Source: Symsagittifera roscoffensis (lineage: Eukaryota; Xenacoelomorpha; Acoela; Convolutidae). From it: a stretch of 64,000 nt of DNA. The stretch lies in NCBI RefSeq assembly GCF_963678635.1, contig NC_087064.1:51728684-51792683 (forward strand), written 5' to 3'. The notes beneath the pieces were generated by a model, which was given only the letters and a program-made list of their open reading frames with translations, ran no database searches and was not told where the DNA came from. The translations under genes and the position numbers were made by a program. Positions 1 to 11,231 of this stretch are shown one piece after another (positions within the stretch are counted from its first letter, which is position 1; each line of letters begins with the position of its first letter).

Positions 1-430
1 CCTTTGAACGCTTTTTGGGGATCAAAGAAATTCATTCTTCTTTGCTTTGACCGCTTCACCAAACTGACCTCTGCAAAAGTTGTTACCAATACCTCGTAAA
101 ATTCAGTCATCTCTTTCTTGAACTGTTATTGCCATCTTCACGGATTTCTAATAAAAATCAGAGTCGACCATGGGTCATAATTTTTATCACAAGATTTTAA
201 ATCCTTTAGCAAAAAGTTTAATAAAGAAATTAATTATTGTACAATAGGAGATCATAGATCAAATGGAGTCGTTGAGAGACTCGTATATTTAGTAAAATTC
301 AAACTACTTGTTATGTCGTACGAAATACCAAAGTTGACTTTAAACTCTTCAATCGATTTAATGATTTGGACGAAATACCAAACAACCGTCCATCGGATGT
401 ACTTCGTTCGAAAAAGATTTCAAACTCACT
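1..430 (+). pseudogene. integrase core remnant (Ty3/gypsy)
   Basis: Reading frame 1 gives a strand of the integrase RNase-H fold (FILLCFDRFTKL, about 31-66). Then come VDHG with a catalytic Asp codon at 166-168 and DHRSNGVVERLV with a catalytic Glu codon at 274-276. Asp and Glu are 36 codons apart, exactly the D-x35-E spacing of retroviral and Ty3 integrases. The first catalytic Asp would lie just upstream of the window. In-frame stops (for example TAA near 107 and 177) show it is dead. In life the protein would insert the element's cDNA into host DNA. Confidence 0.75.
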
Positions 431-1110
431 GCTAAAGCTAGGTGAAAAACCTAATTTCTGTTGATAATCGTTCAGATCAAGGAAAATCGATCTCGTTGGA
501 CCGTCAGGCGAGGAACTTCATCAGACTCTGAAGCGAACGTTCCCCTGGCCAAGATCTCCGCAAAACACCGGACGGCCCCGATCCCTACCTTCAACGCAGA
601 CTATCTTCACAAATGAAACTGAGCACCCGAGGTAAACTCGTTAGAAAAACTAACAACAGGAAAAATGGAGACCCATGTTTTAATCCCGTCAAAGAGGCAG
701 TCATTGAAACATCGGATCACGCGCTTACTTGGGAAAATGGACATATTTTACGAAAATCGGATCTAGCAGTCAAAAGAAAAACACTTACGGGCTCTCCTTA
801 AAACCTTGTTAATCCACCAGCCAGGGGTACTGATAGCAAAAACATTCCAAGTTTGATTGGAAAGAGGAAAATTTCGCCACCCAAGAAGACAATCCTGCAA
901 ATCGACATTTGGTAACTTGATGCTGGCGCCTGGAACCACACAGACCCCGCGGTAACTTCTAATCATTCCGGATTCAGAAATCATCAGGTTCATCTTCTTC
1001 GTATTCATCGTTATATTTAAACTCTTGGGACGTCTTGATCGATGATTACTCCGAGGATGTTTTGATCAACAACGCCCTGAGTTGTCAAGAAATAGCCACA
1101 GACCATAACA

Positions 1111-1566
1111 GTGATTCGAGTGTTACAGGTAATTATAAGAACTCGATCACAGAATCTGAAGATTCTAGTGGAACAATGGTCGCTGTTCATTCAAGTAGAC
1201 TACCGGGACCATCAACATCCGCTTTGGCAGCAGAACCAATCGGCCAGGTCTGGACGAAATGTAGGACCCCCACAATTTTACGGGGAGCGCAGATACGTGG
1301 ATAACATAGAGGAAACTGAGACGTTACCCATAGTCGAGACCAAGTGCGTGACACCCCCAGCCTTCCCTTGTTGTTCACCGTCGGACTTCATCACTCCTAT
1401 CACTATCTCTCCTCAGAAACAGACGATGGTCGCCGAAACAACACTGACTTGGTCCTCCAATAATTCAACCCCAACGGGAGCTGTTCATTCTGTCTCCATG
1501 ACGTCAACTTTGTGGAAGTCTCCTAATGGGAAATGCACGACTCGATCCAGAAACGACGAAGACTAG
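1111..1566 (+). pseudogene. pol C-terminal tail of the mag-like element
   Basis: An open frame ending at 1566 carries the VGPPQFYGERRYVD motif that ends the integrase tail in the related element (about 19,335-19,390). The rest is Ser/Thr/Pro-rich and of low complexity, typical of these tails. A second open frame at 613-801 lies between integrase core and tail and is probably another piece of the same gene in a shifted frame. Neither is likely to be translated today. Confidence 0.5.
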
Positions 1567-2242
1567 GACTCCATGAGCAAAATCTCCTCGACTATTGACC
1601 AAGACTTGAGATAAGTTTGACGCCACATTCAATTAAAACTCCAAGAACTTAATTAAACTCCATTTTGGATCAGTATAAACATTTTAAGATTTATTGTCTA
1701 TTTAAATCGCCCTTTCATTTTATCTATGTGTACATTTAGATGTACATTTGGTAGGGTAGATTGTTTTTAGTCTCTTTGTATCTTTAGTGTAGATTAGGTA
1801 AGTTCTGTAAAATTCACCCATTTGTACCTATTTGTACATACCAACCTCATTATAAGGTTTTTTTTCGTTATGTTCAATTCATTCTGTTTTGTACAGTTTG
1901 TAATTTTTGTTCACTCTACTTTGGATGGAGAAATGGTGTACATAGAGTTTAATTTTAGTTAATTGTAATTTTTTAATTTTTCTTTCCGTTGTGAGTTGTG
2001 AGGAATGTTGTGAGTTGTGAGGAATGTTGTGACTTGTTCACTTCATTTGATCTACTGAACTTTGCTTCATGATTAGATACCTGCCAGGGTCAACTATATT
2101 ACGAATCGACTGTTGGTCAATCATTTCATTGATCGATACTGTTTTAGACCAGACATTTTAATTGAAACATTATCTTTCTTATTCATTTTCGTTCCTAGTT
2201 AGTGTACATGGATTTTTCATACTCAGAGTTAGCATGAGAATA
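1567..2242. other. non-coding stretch downstream of the mag-like remnant
   Basis: AT-rich sequence without a credible ORF. It presumably includes the 3' untranslated region and perhaps an unrecognised LTR of the upstream element. A 19-20 bp unit (GAGTTGTGAGGAATGTTGT) occurs twice in tandem at about 1991-2030. Nothing else stands out. Confidence 0.4.
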
Positions 2243-3118
2243 GTATATTAGATTGTTTTAGAGTTTTTCTGGAAGTTCAGTTTTCAAACGGCACCAAAAA
2301 TTTTTTTTTGCCAAGATTTGACATTTTCTCCAACGGCAGTCCAACCGTGCAAGTAATTTTTCTGTTGTTGTTACTAATACTAATTGTTTCTTCGTTATGC
2401 AAAATTCAAAGCTATGTCTTCCATGATGCAGCTGACCGAGATGAAGCTCGGAACCCCTACAGTCGTTTTTTGAGTTGTGGTCGTTTTTTGAGCTTATGAT
2501 GTTTTGTCATCTGCCCGAGTCGAGATTTTTCACCTATTTTGAAGCAAGATTTGAGCGGTTTGAGTGATTTGTAAGACGATTGCGCTCATTATTTGGCGTC
2601 ATAATGAGCGGTTTGAGCGGTTTTTGAGCTGTTTATGTAAAAAGAAAACGCTCAAAAACCGCACAGGATTTGAACGGTTTTTGAGCGTTTTTTCTGACAT
2701 AAACCGCTCAAAAACTGCTCAAACCGCTCATTATGAAGCAAGATTTTGAGCGCAATTGTCTTAAAAACCGCTCAAACCGCTCAAATCTTGCTTCAAATTA
2801 GGTGAAAAATCTCGACTCGGGTAGATGACAAAACATCTATAAACTCAAACCACGAACATAACTCAAAAAACATCTTTAGGGGTTCCGAGCTTGAACTCGC
2901 TAAGCTTCATCATGGAAGATATAGTTTTGAATTTTGCATAACGAAGAAACAATTAGTATCAGAAACAACAACAGAAAAATAATTTGAACGGTTGGACTGC
3001 CGTTGGAAAAACTGTCAATTTTTGGCGACAAGTATTCTGGTTCGTGCGAAACCAAAATTTTGTGTCATTTACAAACTGAATTTCCAGAAGCAATCAAAAA
3101 CAGTCTAATAAACTATTA
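2243..3118. repeat. long foldback palindrome (arms about 400 bp)
   Basis: The left arm, from about 2246, is matched in reverse complement by the right arm ending about 3115. Examples: CCAACGGCAGTCCAACCG (about 2330) pairs with CGGTTGGACTGCCGTTGG (about 2988); the GCATAACGAAGAAACAATTAGTAT block near 2937 pairs with its complement near 2375; CGAGTCGAGATTTTTCACCT pairs with AGGTGAAAAATCTCGACTCG. The centre is near 2667, where CGCTCAAAAACCG and CGGTTTTTGAGCG flank a 13-base loop. The inner 250 bp repeat the motif GAGCGGTTT and its complement many times. This is the form of a foldback or MITE-type element or an inverted duplication. No coding capacity. Confidence 0.85.
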
Positions 3119-4979
3119 AAGTCTTGCATTATCGTGTCATCTGATGAGTTCACACAGTCCAAAATCATATTGGAAAGGGGGCAGATTTTTTTAGTGATTT
3201 GGCTCACGCCAGTAAGAAGTTCTTGTAGAAAGAAATAATTACGATGCTCGATTACAATGCTGGATAAAGTTTGGTGGATTTTTTAAAAAACATTTTTCGA
3301 TTCAAAACCGTATGATTAAAAGTTTAAAAAAAACGATCATTCGCAGAGTCAAACTAAAGAAGAGGCAAGAAACTAAAGAGCCAAGAAATTAGAGAAAATC
3401 TAAAATCTAGCATAAATGAGCCTGAGTTTTTTGGCACCCCGTTTTTTAAATGGAGTTCGGGAGGATAAAGTTTCAAAGTTTTTAAATAACAAGAACATAT
3501 ATAAATTATTATTTGCATAATGAAACTTAGCCATATCAAGCCAGAAAAGGAAAAATAAAGTTAGTAAATTGTCAGACGTAGATATCTGTAGAGATTTCTT
3601 CAGAGATCACTTCTGTCCATTTTTCAGGATGTGCTCGATTAAAAAGGATGCTTCAGACAGACTCTTTTTTGCTTTGTTCAGTCTTGGCGTACCATAAACT
3701 GAAGAACTTCTTGATCATCAAAATTCACATCCTTGATATTTTGACAAGCTTCATGATTAAAAATCTCTGAAGAGTTTAAACTTCAAACGACATCTCTTAA
3801 ATCCAACTAATATTGTTTTCCAAAAAAAGTGAACTTGTATACGGATATTTCAAAAAAAACTATTGGTGATTTCTTTTCGCTCCAGAAATTTTTCCACAAA
3901 CAAATGGCCACTGAAGAATAGCCTGTTTTATCAGCTAACCAACAAGCAACTAAGAAAAAATTTCTTGTTGTTACAAAAAGTCATAATAACCGAACATAAT
4001 TTAAGCAAAACTTTAGCAACTCGGAGAGGACAGCGAACGAATGCATTTGAATTGCAGGATGCTGCCCTAAACTCAAAGAATTTCGAACAAATTTAATAGT
4101 AAAATCATGAAAGTGAATTTAACAAAAATTAATGAGAAATTCTGAAGACCAAAATTAGCAATCTAGACCATTTTAGTAATAAACAAGACACATTTCTGAC
4201 AATATAAAACTTAAGTTAGCCGGTTTAACTATATAAACTTGACACAATTGGCTGAAAATTGAAAAAAAAATACAATTTGTTTGTATAACCTTCGGAAACT
4301 TTCTAGTACTAGCCCCCTTGTTCGGTTCAAAAGTAAAGCTTGAACTTATTCAGTTAGCAGTTACAGTTTCTATGAACCTCGTCTCTATAGCCTCCCTGAC
4401 ATCAAGAGAATTAGATGGAGGCTATTTTGAAGTTGAGCACATAACTGAGCTCAAGCGGCAGTAACCAGTGAACAAGTCAAAGCGGGGTGTTCAAATCGTC
4501 AGAGACGATTTGAAAACCCAAATAATTTACAAACTAACTGGCATCCCAAAATCCACGCTAGACGGAAGCAAAAACATCCGCAATTAACTGCAAATACATA
4601 ATCAACGATGACTGAGTTTGCTTAAAATGTATACCCCACGTGGATCATTAGCCACAAACTGAACTTGAGAATGAGTCAAATTGACAAAAAAAAATCCGGA
4701 ACTGGATAATTTTCGCGTAAAAAACTGAAAAAGGTTGATTCCCAAAAACTGAAAGAAGCTCTTTTTTTTTCACTTTTTCAGTTTTGGCGTTTTCAAGCGA
4801 ACTAATCTTGCTCTACGTGTCATGAAAACAGATTTTTCAAAACAAAAAATTTTATTTACAAAAATTTCACAAGGAATTCCAGAAGCGATTTTGTTACAAA
4901 ATTGAGTAGATCGGTATGAAAAAACGAATGAAAGCTATCATAATTTTGCTCAAATTGCAAATTTTTTTTAAAGAAGCTT
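3119..4979. other. gene-free stretch
   Basis: No ORF resembling a known protein and no clear repeat was found. Short open frames (for example 3863-4096) have no recognisable motif and look like chance. The right-hand part may be the decayed 3' end of the minus-strand LINE that begins to be recognisable near 4980. Confidence 0.4.
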
Positions 4980-4989
4980 TATACAGTTT

Positions 4990-5590
4990 TAGCGGTTTTA
5001 GGGAGTTTTTTTGTTAACATTGAGCCATTCAATTACCGTTTTAAGATCGGTTTTGAAATTAGCAGAAGAGCATTTTTTGAACCTGTTATGTTTGTAGAAT
5101 CTGCAAAGAAAAAAATTCACACGAACTAAACTTTAGGTAGGTCATTGAAATGTATGAGAAAAAACAAGTGTTTCAAAATGGAACCCCGTGAAACACCGAA
5201 AATCACTTCACGCCAAAAAGGTCTAGAGTTTACATTTTGGACTAATTAATTACAGTTTTTAAGGTAGCCTTTGAACCCTTGTTTTGTCTGGACACTTATT
5301 CCAAGCTTTTAAAATTTATTTTAAGAAGTTTTATGATCAAATGTATCATACGACTTCTGCAAGATAAGAAAAACAATTCCTTCGTTAGACTTGTTGTAAT
5401 TCAGGCGAATTTTTTGTTAAGTTCTGAAATTGCATCAATTGTACTCTGTTTTTTGGAAACCTAACTAATTAACATAAATGCGGGAATAATTTTCCAGGTA
5501 TTCGCATACTCTACTGTACATAGCACGCTCGATCTTTTTACTCCAGGTTATGAAAATGGATATTGGACGGTAATTTCTTAAACTGAGCTG
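4990..5590 (-). pseudogene. LINE reverse transcriptase fragment
   Basis: Translation of the complement gives several RT landmarks in order: NYRPISI (about 5585-5560) followed by a KIERAMYSRVCEYLE-like helix; STIDAISELNKKF (about 5440-5400); GVSRGSILKHLFFLIHFNDL (about 5200-5135), the GxxQGSxLxPxLF-type motif; and FFFADSTNI (about 5115-5085), where the catalytic FADD has become FADS. These lie in different frames with intervening stops, so the gene is dead. The enzyme would normally copy LINE RNA at a nicked target site. Confidence 0.75.
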
Positions 5591-6369
5591 TGATCCTTTT
5601 TTATAATGCGAACGAACTACGGCTCTGACCAAAGAGCTGGAAAAAAACTGATTTAAACAGCTTATCTATTAGAATTTTCAGTAAGAGTACAATAGTTGCT
5701 CTGCTTGCTTTTGCAATGATATTGCTATCATTATCAAAACCAGTAGATGTCTTATTCTGTAGGGAGGTAATAATTTAATCGATATCCAGTTTTGTTTTTT
5801 CATTGGACAGGTTTAAATAAATAATTGAGATAAATCTAATAAAATCATTTGCAATCTCTAGATGAGGCGACGTGATTACTTCTCGTTTTGTGTTCTTATT
5901 TGAAATATATTTTTTCCTTTTTCTACATGCGGTTCTTTTAATTTCATTTAAACTTTCATAAACCTGCCTTAAGTCACCAATAAATTTTTTTAAATAAACA
6001 CTTTTTTATCTTCTTGGATTTTGATCTCAGTTTTCTTCCTAATTCAAATCGATTTTTTGCAATCGGAGCTGATTTATTTCTTGACCAAGTTTTATGAAGC
6101 CGGTTCCGTTTTGCGATCAAATTTTTTTTAAATAGTGATCTATGGACCTTTAACTTGTCTTTGCTTCGAAGTTGATGATCTAAAACGAGCAAATTGCTTT
6201 ATTACTCTTTTCCTGGTTAAATCAAACGAAGGAAAGCAATCATCTAAAAATTTTGAATCATTATTTGCTTACTTCAATTGTATTCTGATTAAAACTGTCA
6301 GCGATCAGTGTCGATTCCAAAAAACCAGTATCAGGATAAGCTTAGGTATCTTCATCTTTTAGGTGTGAT

Positions 6370-7040
6370 GCGTAAAACACGAGAGTAATCGGAGAGTGGT
6401 CAGAGTTATTTCGTACTCAAGCAGATTTGACTTCTAAGTTTTTAACAATGAATTGATCTAGAAGATTGATTCCTGTACTGGCAACTCGCGTTGGTTTTGT
6501 GATCAGATGTTCAGAGTCATTGCTTTGATGACATCGGAGTACTTTGAGGAAAAGTTATTCGCTTCTAAATCATAAATATTGAAATCAGCGCAGGCTATAA
6601 CAGGATACTTTCTGTTTAAAAAAGCTTCGAGACTCTAAACTAATACATCAACAGAGAAAAACTTATCGGCTTTGGGCGGATTATTAACAGTGAGGAAGAA
6701 ATAAATTTCATGGACTATCCTCACTTTTCACAAGAAATAAAAAAAATTTTCAGCTTGTATGGCTTTTAATGAGAGTAACGTTGTCGTTACATTGAACAAG
6801 GACCCCTCCTCCGTTGTTACTGATCATTTTTGTGCTCATTATAGTGTTGGATCTCGTGAGCTTTTAGCAATTAATATCGACGCCTCATTAAGCCAAGGTT
6901 GATTCCGGCATAACGAATCAAGTGTTGACTCAAGATTTGTTATCAAGGCGTCCAGTTTATCATAATGTTTTAGTGGAGATCTTACATTTAAAAGGAAAAC
7001 TTCAATAACTTTAGCAGATTTCAAGTTTGAAGACACAAAG
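6370..7040 (-). pseudogene. LINE apurinic-type endonuclease fragment
   Basis: The complement of 7036-6839 reads LLNVRSPLKHYDKLDALITNLES and then QPWLNEA, matching the opening (LNVRS, then TWLN) of LINE endonucleases. Further along are VIACADFNIYDL (about 6605-6562), equivalent to the GDFN motif, and NNSDHSPITLV (about 6400-6385), equivalent to the catalytic SDH motif. Frames change between pieces. This domain nicks target DNA to prime reverse transcription. Confidence 0.75.
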
Positions 7041-7689
7041 GATTTCGTGAATAGTTGACTAGCTTCCTGGTGCTATGTGCTTTTGCTGCAAACTTCGGTT
7101 TTGAAAGCAGCTCATTCTGTCGTTATAGTTGTATCCAAGAAACTCATCAACTTCTTAAAGGCCACTTATCAAATTAATACAATGACCATTCTTCCATTGA
7201 AAAATAAGGGTTCTTCTTTATTCCAGCTGGCTTCGAATTCTGCGATCAATCCGAATCATTTGCATAGGCTTTAATCGTGGGAGGCTAGGGTTTTGTAATA
7301 ACTTTATGGTACTAGTATGCTCATTCTCAGTAAAGTTTTTCTTATTTTAAGAGTATTTTAGTTTTTTTTTTTGAAACGCACGATCACTGCTTTTTCTCGA
7401 ACATTCTTGTTTCGTGTTGGTAAGGTGTGAGCAAATGAAATATCATGAACTGTCCCGTTGACTCCTATCTTTGCAATTTCTCAAAACCTAATGAATCGTT
7501 TTGCCGTAGTTTTCCCTAATTTCAATAATTGGCAGTCCTAATGGCAGTCCATTTATTGGTTTATTGTCGCGCCGATTGTAGCTTTCTAATTTTTCTGACT
7601 CTGACAACGTCTTCAAATAACAATTGTTCGTTTGGTGGTACACCTCTGGCATAAAGTTTTTCAAAACTTCCTCTTTTATTCCAGCTACT

Positions 7690-8010
7690 GCACTATTGAA
7701 GGCTTGTTGAGCTGACGCAATTCATTTTTTTCGAATAATTCAACAATTTTTGTCACAATTTTTTGCACTGAGTGTTCTACTGCAGCTTGAAATTTGTGCA
7801 ATCTGTCATCAGTTTCTTCACGTGGACCTATTACTGCGCATCCCCGCTTGTTTTTGAACTTTGTAACTTGAGTTATTGGTGTTCGATCTGGATAAGGTAA
7901 AGGTGGATAGTTGTTACCGTCAGATTAAGTGTTTACCGAATTGGCCTTGCAATTTGTTACACCAATGAAGTCAATGGTTTCAGTATATGAGTCTGCTGTC
8001 ATTTGCCTTC
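7690..8010 (-). pseudogene. probable LINE ORF1 fragment
   Basis: One minus-strand frame stays open for about 100 codons apart from a single TAA. It begins MTADSYTETIDFIGV, passes a stop, then reads SDGNNYPPLPYPDRTPI and RGCAVIGPREETDDRLHKF, ending near 7690. It sits upstream of the endonuclease on the same strand, where a LINE ORF1 (RNA-binding chaperone) belongs. I recognise no zinc knuckle or RRM signature, so the assignment rests on position and on the otherwise good frame. Confidence 0.45.
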
Positions 8011-8756
8011 TCTGAAACTTTTTAATAGGTTTTTCACAACAATTAAGCTGAACTCAGACATTATTTTTCGATTTAAGAGCTCTTTGATGCAAGTTTTTCA
8101 AAAAAAATTTAAGCTTGCCATTGAGTTTAACGACATCTTGTTCAATCCATGCAATTATATCAGCTGCATTGTGCCCGCTCTATTATACACACAAATTTTT
8201 TTCGCAAAAACGCCTTTTATAAACAAAAATTAGCGAATGAGCTCCTTGGTCTGGAAGTCCGTTCCAGAAAAAAACTTGTTGATAATGGAATCAATCTTTC
8301 GGAATTTGGTTGGTAACTTTCTTCTACATGTTTCATCAAGTTATTGTCAGTCAAATTTGTCGATTTCTATCAAAAACAAACGATAATTTTGTATAACAAA
8401 ATACAAACATAAAAGTTCTCTTGAAGCTGGAAAAAAAGGAAAACGTTTGTTTCTGATCACTCACTCACTAATCTAGTAACGGTTTTTTAGGCAATGTAAT
8501 TTTGTCAAGAGGAGTGACCTTGTTTGAGTCAATCTTACTTTTCTTCCGACCATTGAACAAATTTTTCATTGTCTTCCGACCATTGAACAAAAAAGGAGCA
8601 GGAGGTTAACACAAACTTCCATTACAAATATTCAAGTTTTAAACAAGGCTAACAAAAAGAATTGAAGCCGAAAAAACTAATCATTAAAGTAATGAATACA
8701 CAAAGCTGTTACAACCTCATGCAAAGTGTAATCTTACGGGCATTTTTATAAGAAAA
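8011..8756. other. gene-free stretch with a short direct repeat
   Basis: No recognisable gene. TCTTCCGACCATTGAACAA occurs twice (about 8540 and 8573) and resembles the end of the terminal-repeat element at 42,747 (GTTCCGACCATTGAAAA). It is probably a fragment of that family. Confidence 0.4.
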
Positions 8757-9273
8757 CAAGACTGCTCGTATCAGGGCAAAGCTCTGAATGTTCCGATTGC
8801 CTTTTAAGGTTTATGGAGCAGTAATAACATTGAGAAATTAAACAAAACAAGATGAAGTTTTTTTTTAATTTGAAATTTTTATGAAAATCATCACCCCACA
8901 CGCCATACAAAGTACAAAAAGATTGATTTCGCTCCTTGTAACAAACCACTTACGGCAAATAAGCTTCTTTTAACCAATTTGGAACGATTTCTAAGACGGA
9001 TTAACTCTCCGCTTACGCGTTAATAGCGCGAAATATATCGCGCGTTAATTGTCCCAAATTGGCCAAAATGGCACTCTTTAAACCACCATAACTTTACGAA
9101 AACTGATCACAGGTGAAATATCTTTTCAAATTTGAAATCAGGACAACAATAACTTTCGAAGGATATAAAAAATTGCGTCAAAAATGGCTAGTTAAGAAGT
9201 CGAAATTTGTCTGAAGAAAAAAAAACCACTCCGAGCACAAATATTCCGTTACTTTCGTATCGAAAGTCGGAAC
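8757..9273 (+). repeat. 0.5 kb interspersed repeat, copy 1 (non-autonomous element)
   Basis: This copy starts ACTGCTCGTATCAGGGCAAA and ends CGAAAGTCGGAAC. Near the start, TGTTCCGA(C/T)T is complementary to the AGTCGGAACA end, giving a terminal inverted repeat of about 10 bp. Internally it has CACCCCACACGCCATA, a palindromic core around 9010-9050 (CGCGTTAATAGCGCG ... CGCGCGTTAATTG), and AAATTGGCCAAAATGGCA. It is non-coding. The same sequence recurs at 31.3, 34.2, 35.0, 36.0, 36.5 and 45.9-46.7 kb. Confidence 0.8.
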
Positions 9274-10434
9274 AAATAGAAATGATCCGAACATTGCTTA
9301 CAGTGTTTGAGTTCACTTCTTCCGGTCCCTCCCCCTCGCTCTTCTCTTCCCTTCATGCGCTCAACAAATTGAAGTTTCTGTTAAAAACATGTTTTTTTTG
9401 CACCGTAAATTTAGGCCCGGAAGCTTCCATGTCTTGATAATTGCAAATATCACTAAACTCGTTCTCGGAATATTCAATATCACTTGAAACGAACAAGAAC
9501 AAAGCTAGTCGAACACTGTTTCTACTTTGCAAAAGAAAATTACTTTTTATAGTTTCTACCAGCTCTCAAAAAACTCAGAAGCAAACATTCTCTAAAAAGC
9601 AGATTAGTTTGCAAACTAGTTTTATCACACCGCTGAAGGGCTCCAAAGTTCAAAAAAAATATGAATGGAAAAAGCTTTCAGAGGAAATCTCTGAGGCGTG
9701 TGGTTTGTACTTTGTTTGATTTAGTTTTGTGCAATACAGCCAAAAATTCTATTTAAAGCAGCAATTTTTTTGTTCAGAAGCGAGCAATTCAATCGAGATG
9801 AGAAGCCTCAGATCTGAAATTTCTGCCTGGCTAATTTGCATTCATGGCGACCCAAATGTCGCGGCAATTTGGTCCGAATTCAGACTGCAATATTGTTTAT
9901 TCACGGTTCAATTGGTAGAACAGCTGAATTCGATCTAAGAAAATCAACAGAGCGATGCAAATTTTCCCTTATCTTCGGGCCTTCATTGTTCCTTTGCAAT
10001 TTTTTCCTGTGGAAACCAGTCGCGAAAATAAGAGTTAGGCTGCAACGCAATAATAAAAGCCTGTTGTTAATCCACATTTCGTTAAAATTTACCATTTAAT
10101 TGCTTCCCACAGTGGAAAATCTTCGAAAACGCTCCTGCTTGCAAACAAATGATAGTTTTTAAATTCTTTTCCTTCTTGACTTTTGAGACGTTGTTTGGAG
10201 AAAAGGTAGTTTTATTTGAATCAGTTGTGACCTTAAGATTTGACCTTCATAGCAGCAGTTTTGATTTATTATCAATTCAGAAATAGCGGTTAAAATTGGA
10301 CATGATTTAAATTCAAATTAGTTAAAACGCTTATGCACGAGCCATCAAACGCATGAAAAGTCGAAGTGAGTGGACATGCAACACAAAATCGTGTCTGGAA
10401 GTTTGTGTTCTAGATTTTAATGTCCCAGACACAA
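9274..10434. other. gene-free stretch
   Basis: Several short open frames on both strands (for example 9441-9719 and 9836-10099) show no recognisable motif and overlap each other. I see no structured repeat. Confidence 0.4.
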
Positions 10435-10638
10435 CCATTACGAGGCCAAACTGTGCATTTTGTGCATTGTAGGCGGATTCCGCAACAAGGACGCTTCCTT
10501 TGTTTTTCTTTTGTTCTTTACTTTCCTTTGATCGTTCCGACAAAGTTTTAACATGTTTAAAGGCTTGTCTCTGGAATCCAGGAACATACAGACACAAAAT
10601 TGTGCGCCTATCCAGTGCACAGTTTGGCCTCGTAATGA
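10435..10638. repeat. inverted repeat (23 bp arms)
   Basis: ATTACGAGGCCAAACTGTGC at about 10,437 is exactly complementary to GCACAGTTTGGCCTCGTAAT at about 10,617, so the region can form a hairpin with a loop of about 160 bases. Flanking words (GACACAAAATTGTG, and ACACAAAATCGTGTCTGG near 10,380) hint at a longer, decayed palindrome. It could be a small foldback or MITE. No coding role is apparent. Confidence 0.65.
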
Positions 10639-11017
10639 CTATCCAAAATGCAAAAATTGTTCATGACATTTGGTTTCCAGACAAAACTGTACCCTCCTAA
10701 AAGCCAAATCTGCTTTTTGCGACACACGCGATTCTCAGAAAATACAACTGTCGAAGATTTCGATGAAATAGATGCGTTTTTTCAGCGCACATTCGACCTT
10801 CAAGATAATCATTTATATTGACCCCAATAAAGCCTTTAAAACTATTTTAAGGGCCAAAAAAGGGTGCCGTAAAACAGTAGAAAATGAGCGCCAAAAAAGC
10901 GCTTCTAAAAAAGTTCGCAATGAAAATATATAGAACAGTTGGCCCCTGCCTCTCCCATTCGGCGAGCTGATATTTGAACTATTTCCCCATTTGCAAGGGG
11001 GCATTTGCTACTAGGAA
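10639..11017. other. 5' flank of the mag-like element, no gene seen
   Basis: No recognisable gene or repeat. The base before the LTR at 11,018 is part of GCTACTAGGAA. A target-site duplication cannot be tested because the far end of the element is broken. Confidence 0.4.
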
Positions 11018-11224
11018 TGATGTGGTTCCACTTTAACACTCTAGTCTAGCTAAGGATTATGTAGCCATTCTAACAGATCATTTAGATATGACCTTCACTC
11101 TTTCATTCTCTCCGGCGGAAAGAATGCTCTCTTCACTTTTTAATGTTTTAAGTTTACATTAATTCACTTTTATTCTTTTATTCTTTTAATTGTATGAAAT
11201 AGAATAAGCTGCAACAAAGTAACA
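11018..11224 (+). repeat. 5' LTR of the mag-like element
   Basis: Begins TGATGTGGTTCCACTTTAAC and plausibly ends ...AAAGTAACA at 11,224, giving TG...CA ends. Its first 110 bp match 20,073-20,182. TGTCGCAGTCAAATAACG at 11,233 resembles the primer binding sites of mag-lineage elements (a TGGCGCAGTC-type sequence) with a mismatch, so the exact LTR end is uncertain by some bases. Confidence 0.7.
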
Positions 11225-11231
11225 TTTTATA

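Larger units (their letters stand above)
1..1566 (+). mobile_element. 3' part of a decayed mag-like Ty3/gypsy retrotransposon
   Basis: The window opens inside a retroelement pol gene. Integrase-core codons run from base 1 to about 430, followed by a broken C-terminal region to a stop at 1566. A short motif near 1255-1300 (VGPPQFYGERRYVD) matches the same place in the element at 11-20 kb (VGPPKFYGKR, stop, FIDVVDE), so both belong to one lineage. Sequence divergence is high, so this is a separate and older or different-subfamily copy, not a recent duplicate. I could not delimit a 3' LTR: the sequence after 1566 does not match the LTR at 11,018. Confidence 0.75.
4980..8010 (-). mobile_element. 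decayed LINE (non-LTR retrotransposon) with ORF1, endonuclease and RT pieces
   Basis: On the minus strand, three recognisable parts occur in the usual 5'-to-3' order: an ORF1-like fragment (about 8010-7690), an apurinic-type endonuclease (about 7036-6385) and a reverse transcriptase (about 5585-4990). All carry stops and frameshifts. The architecture (separate ORF1, N-terminal endonuclease, then RT) fits the jockey/CR1-like groups, but the sequence is too decayed for a firm clade. Ends and poly-A or 3' repeat were not identified. Confidence 0.75.
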
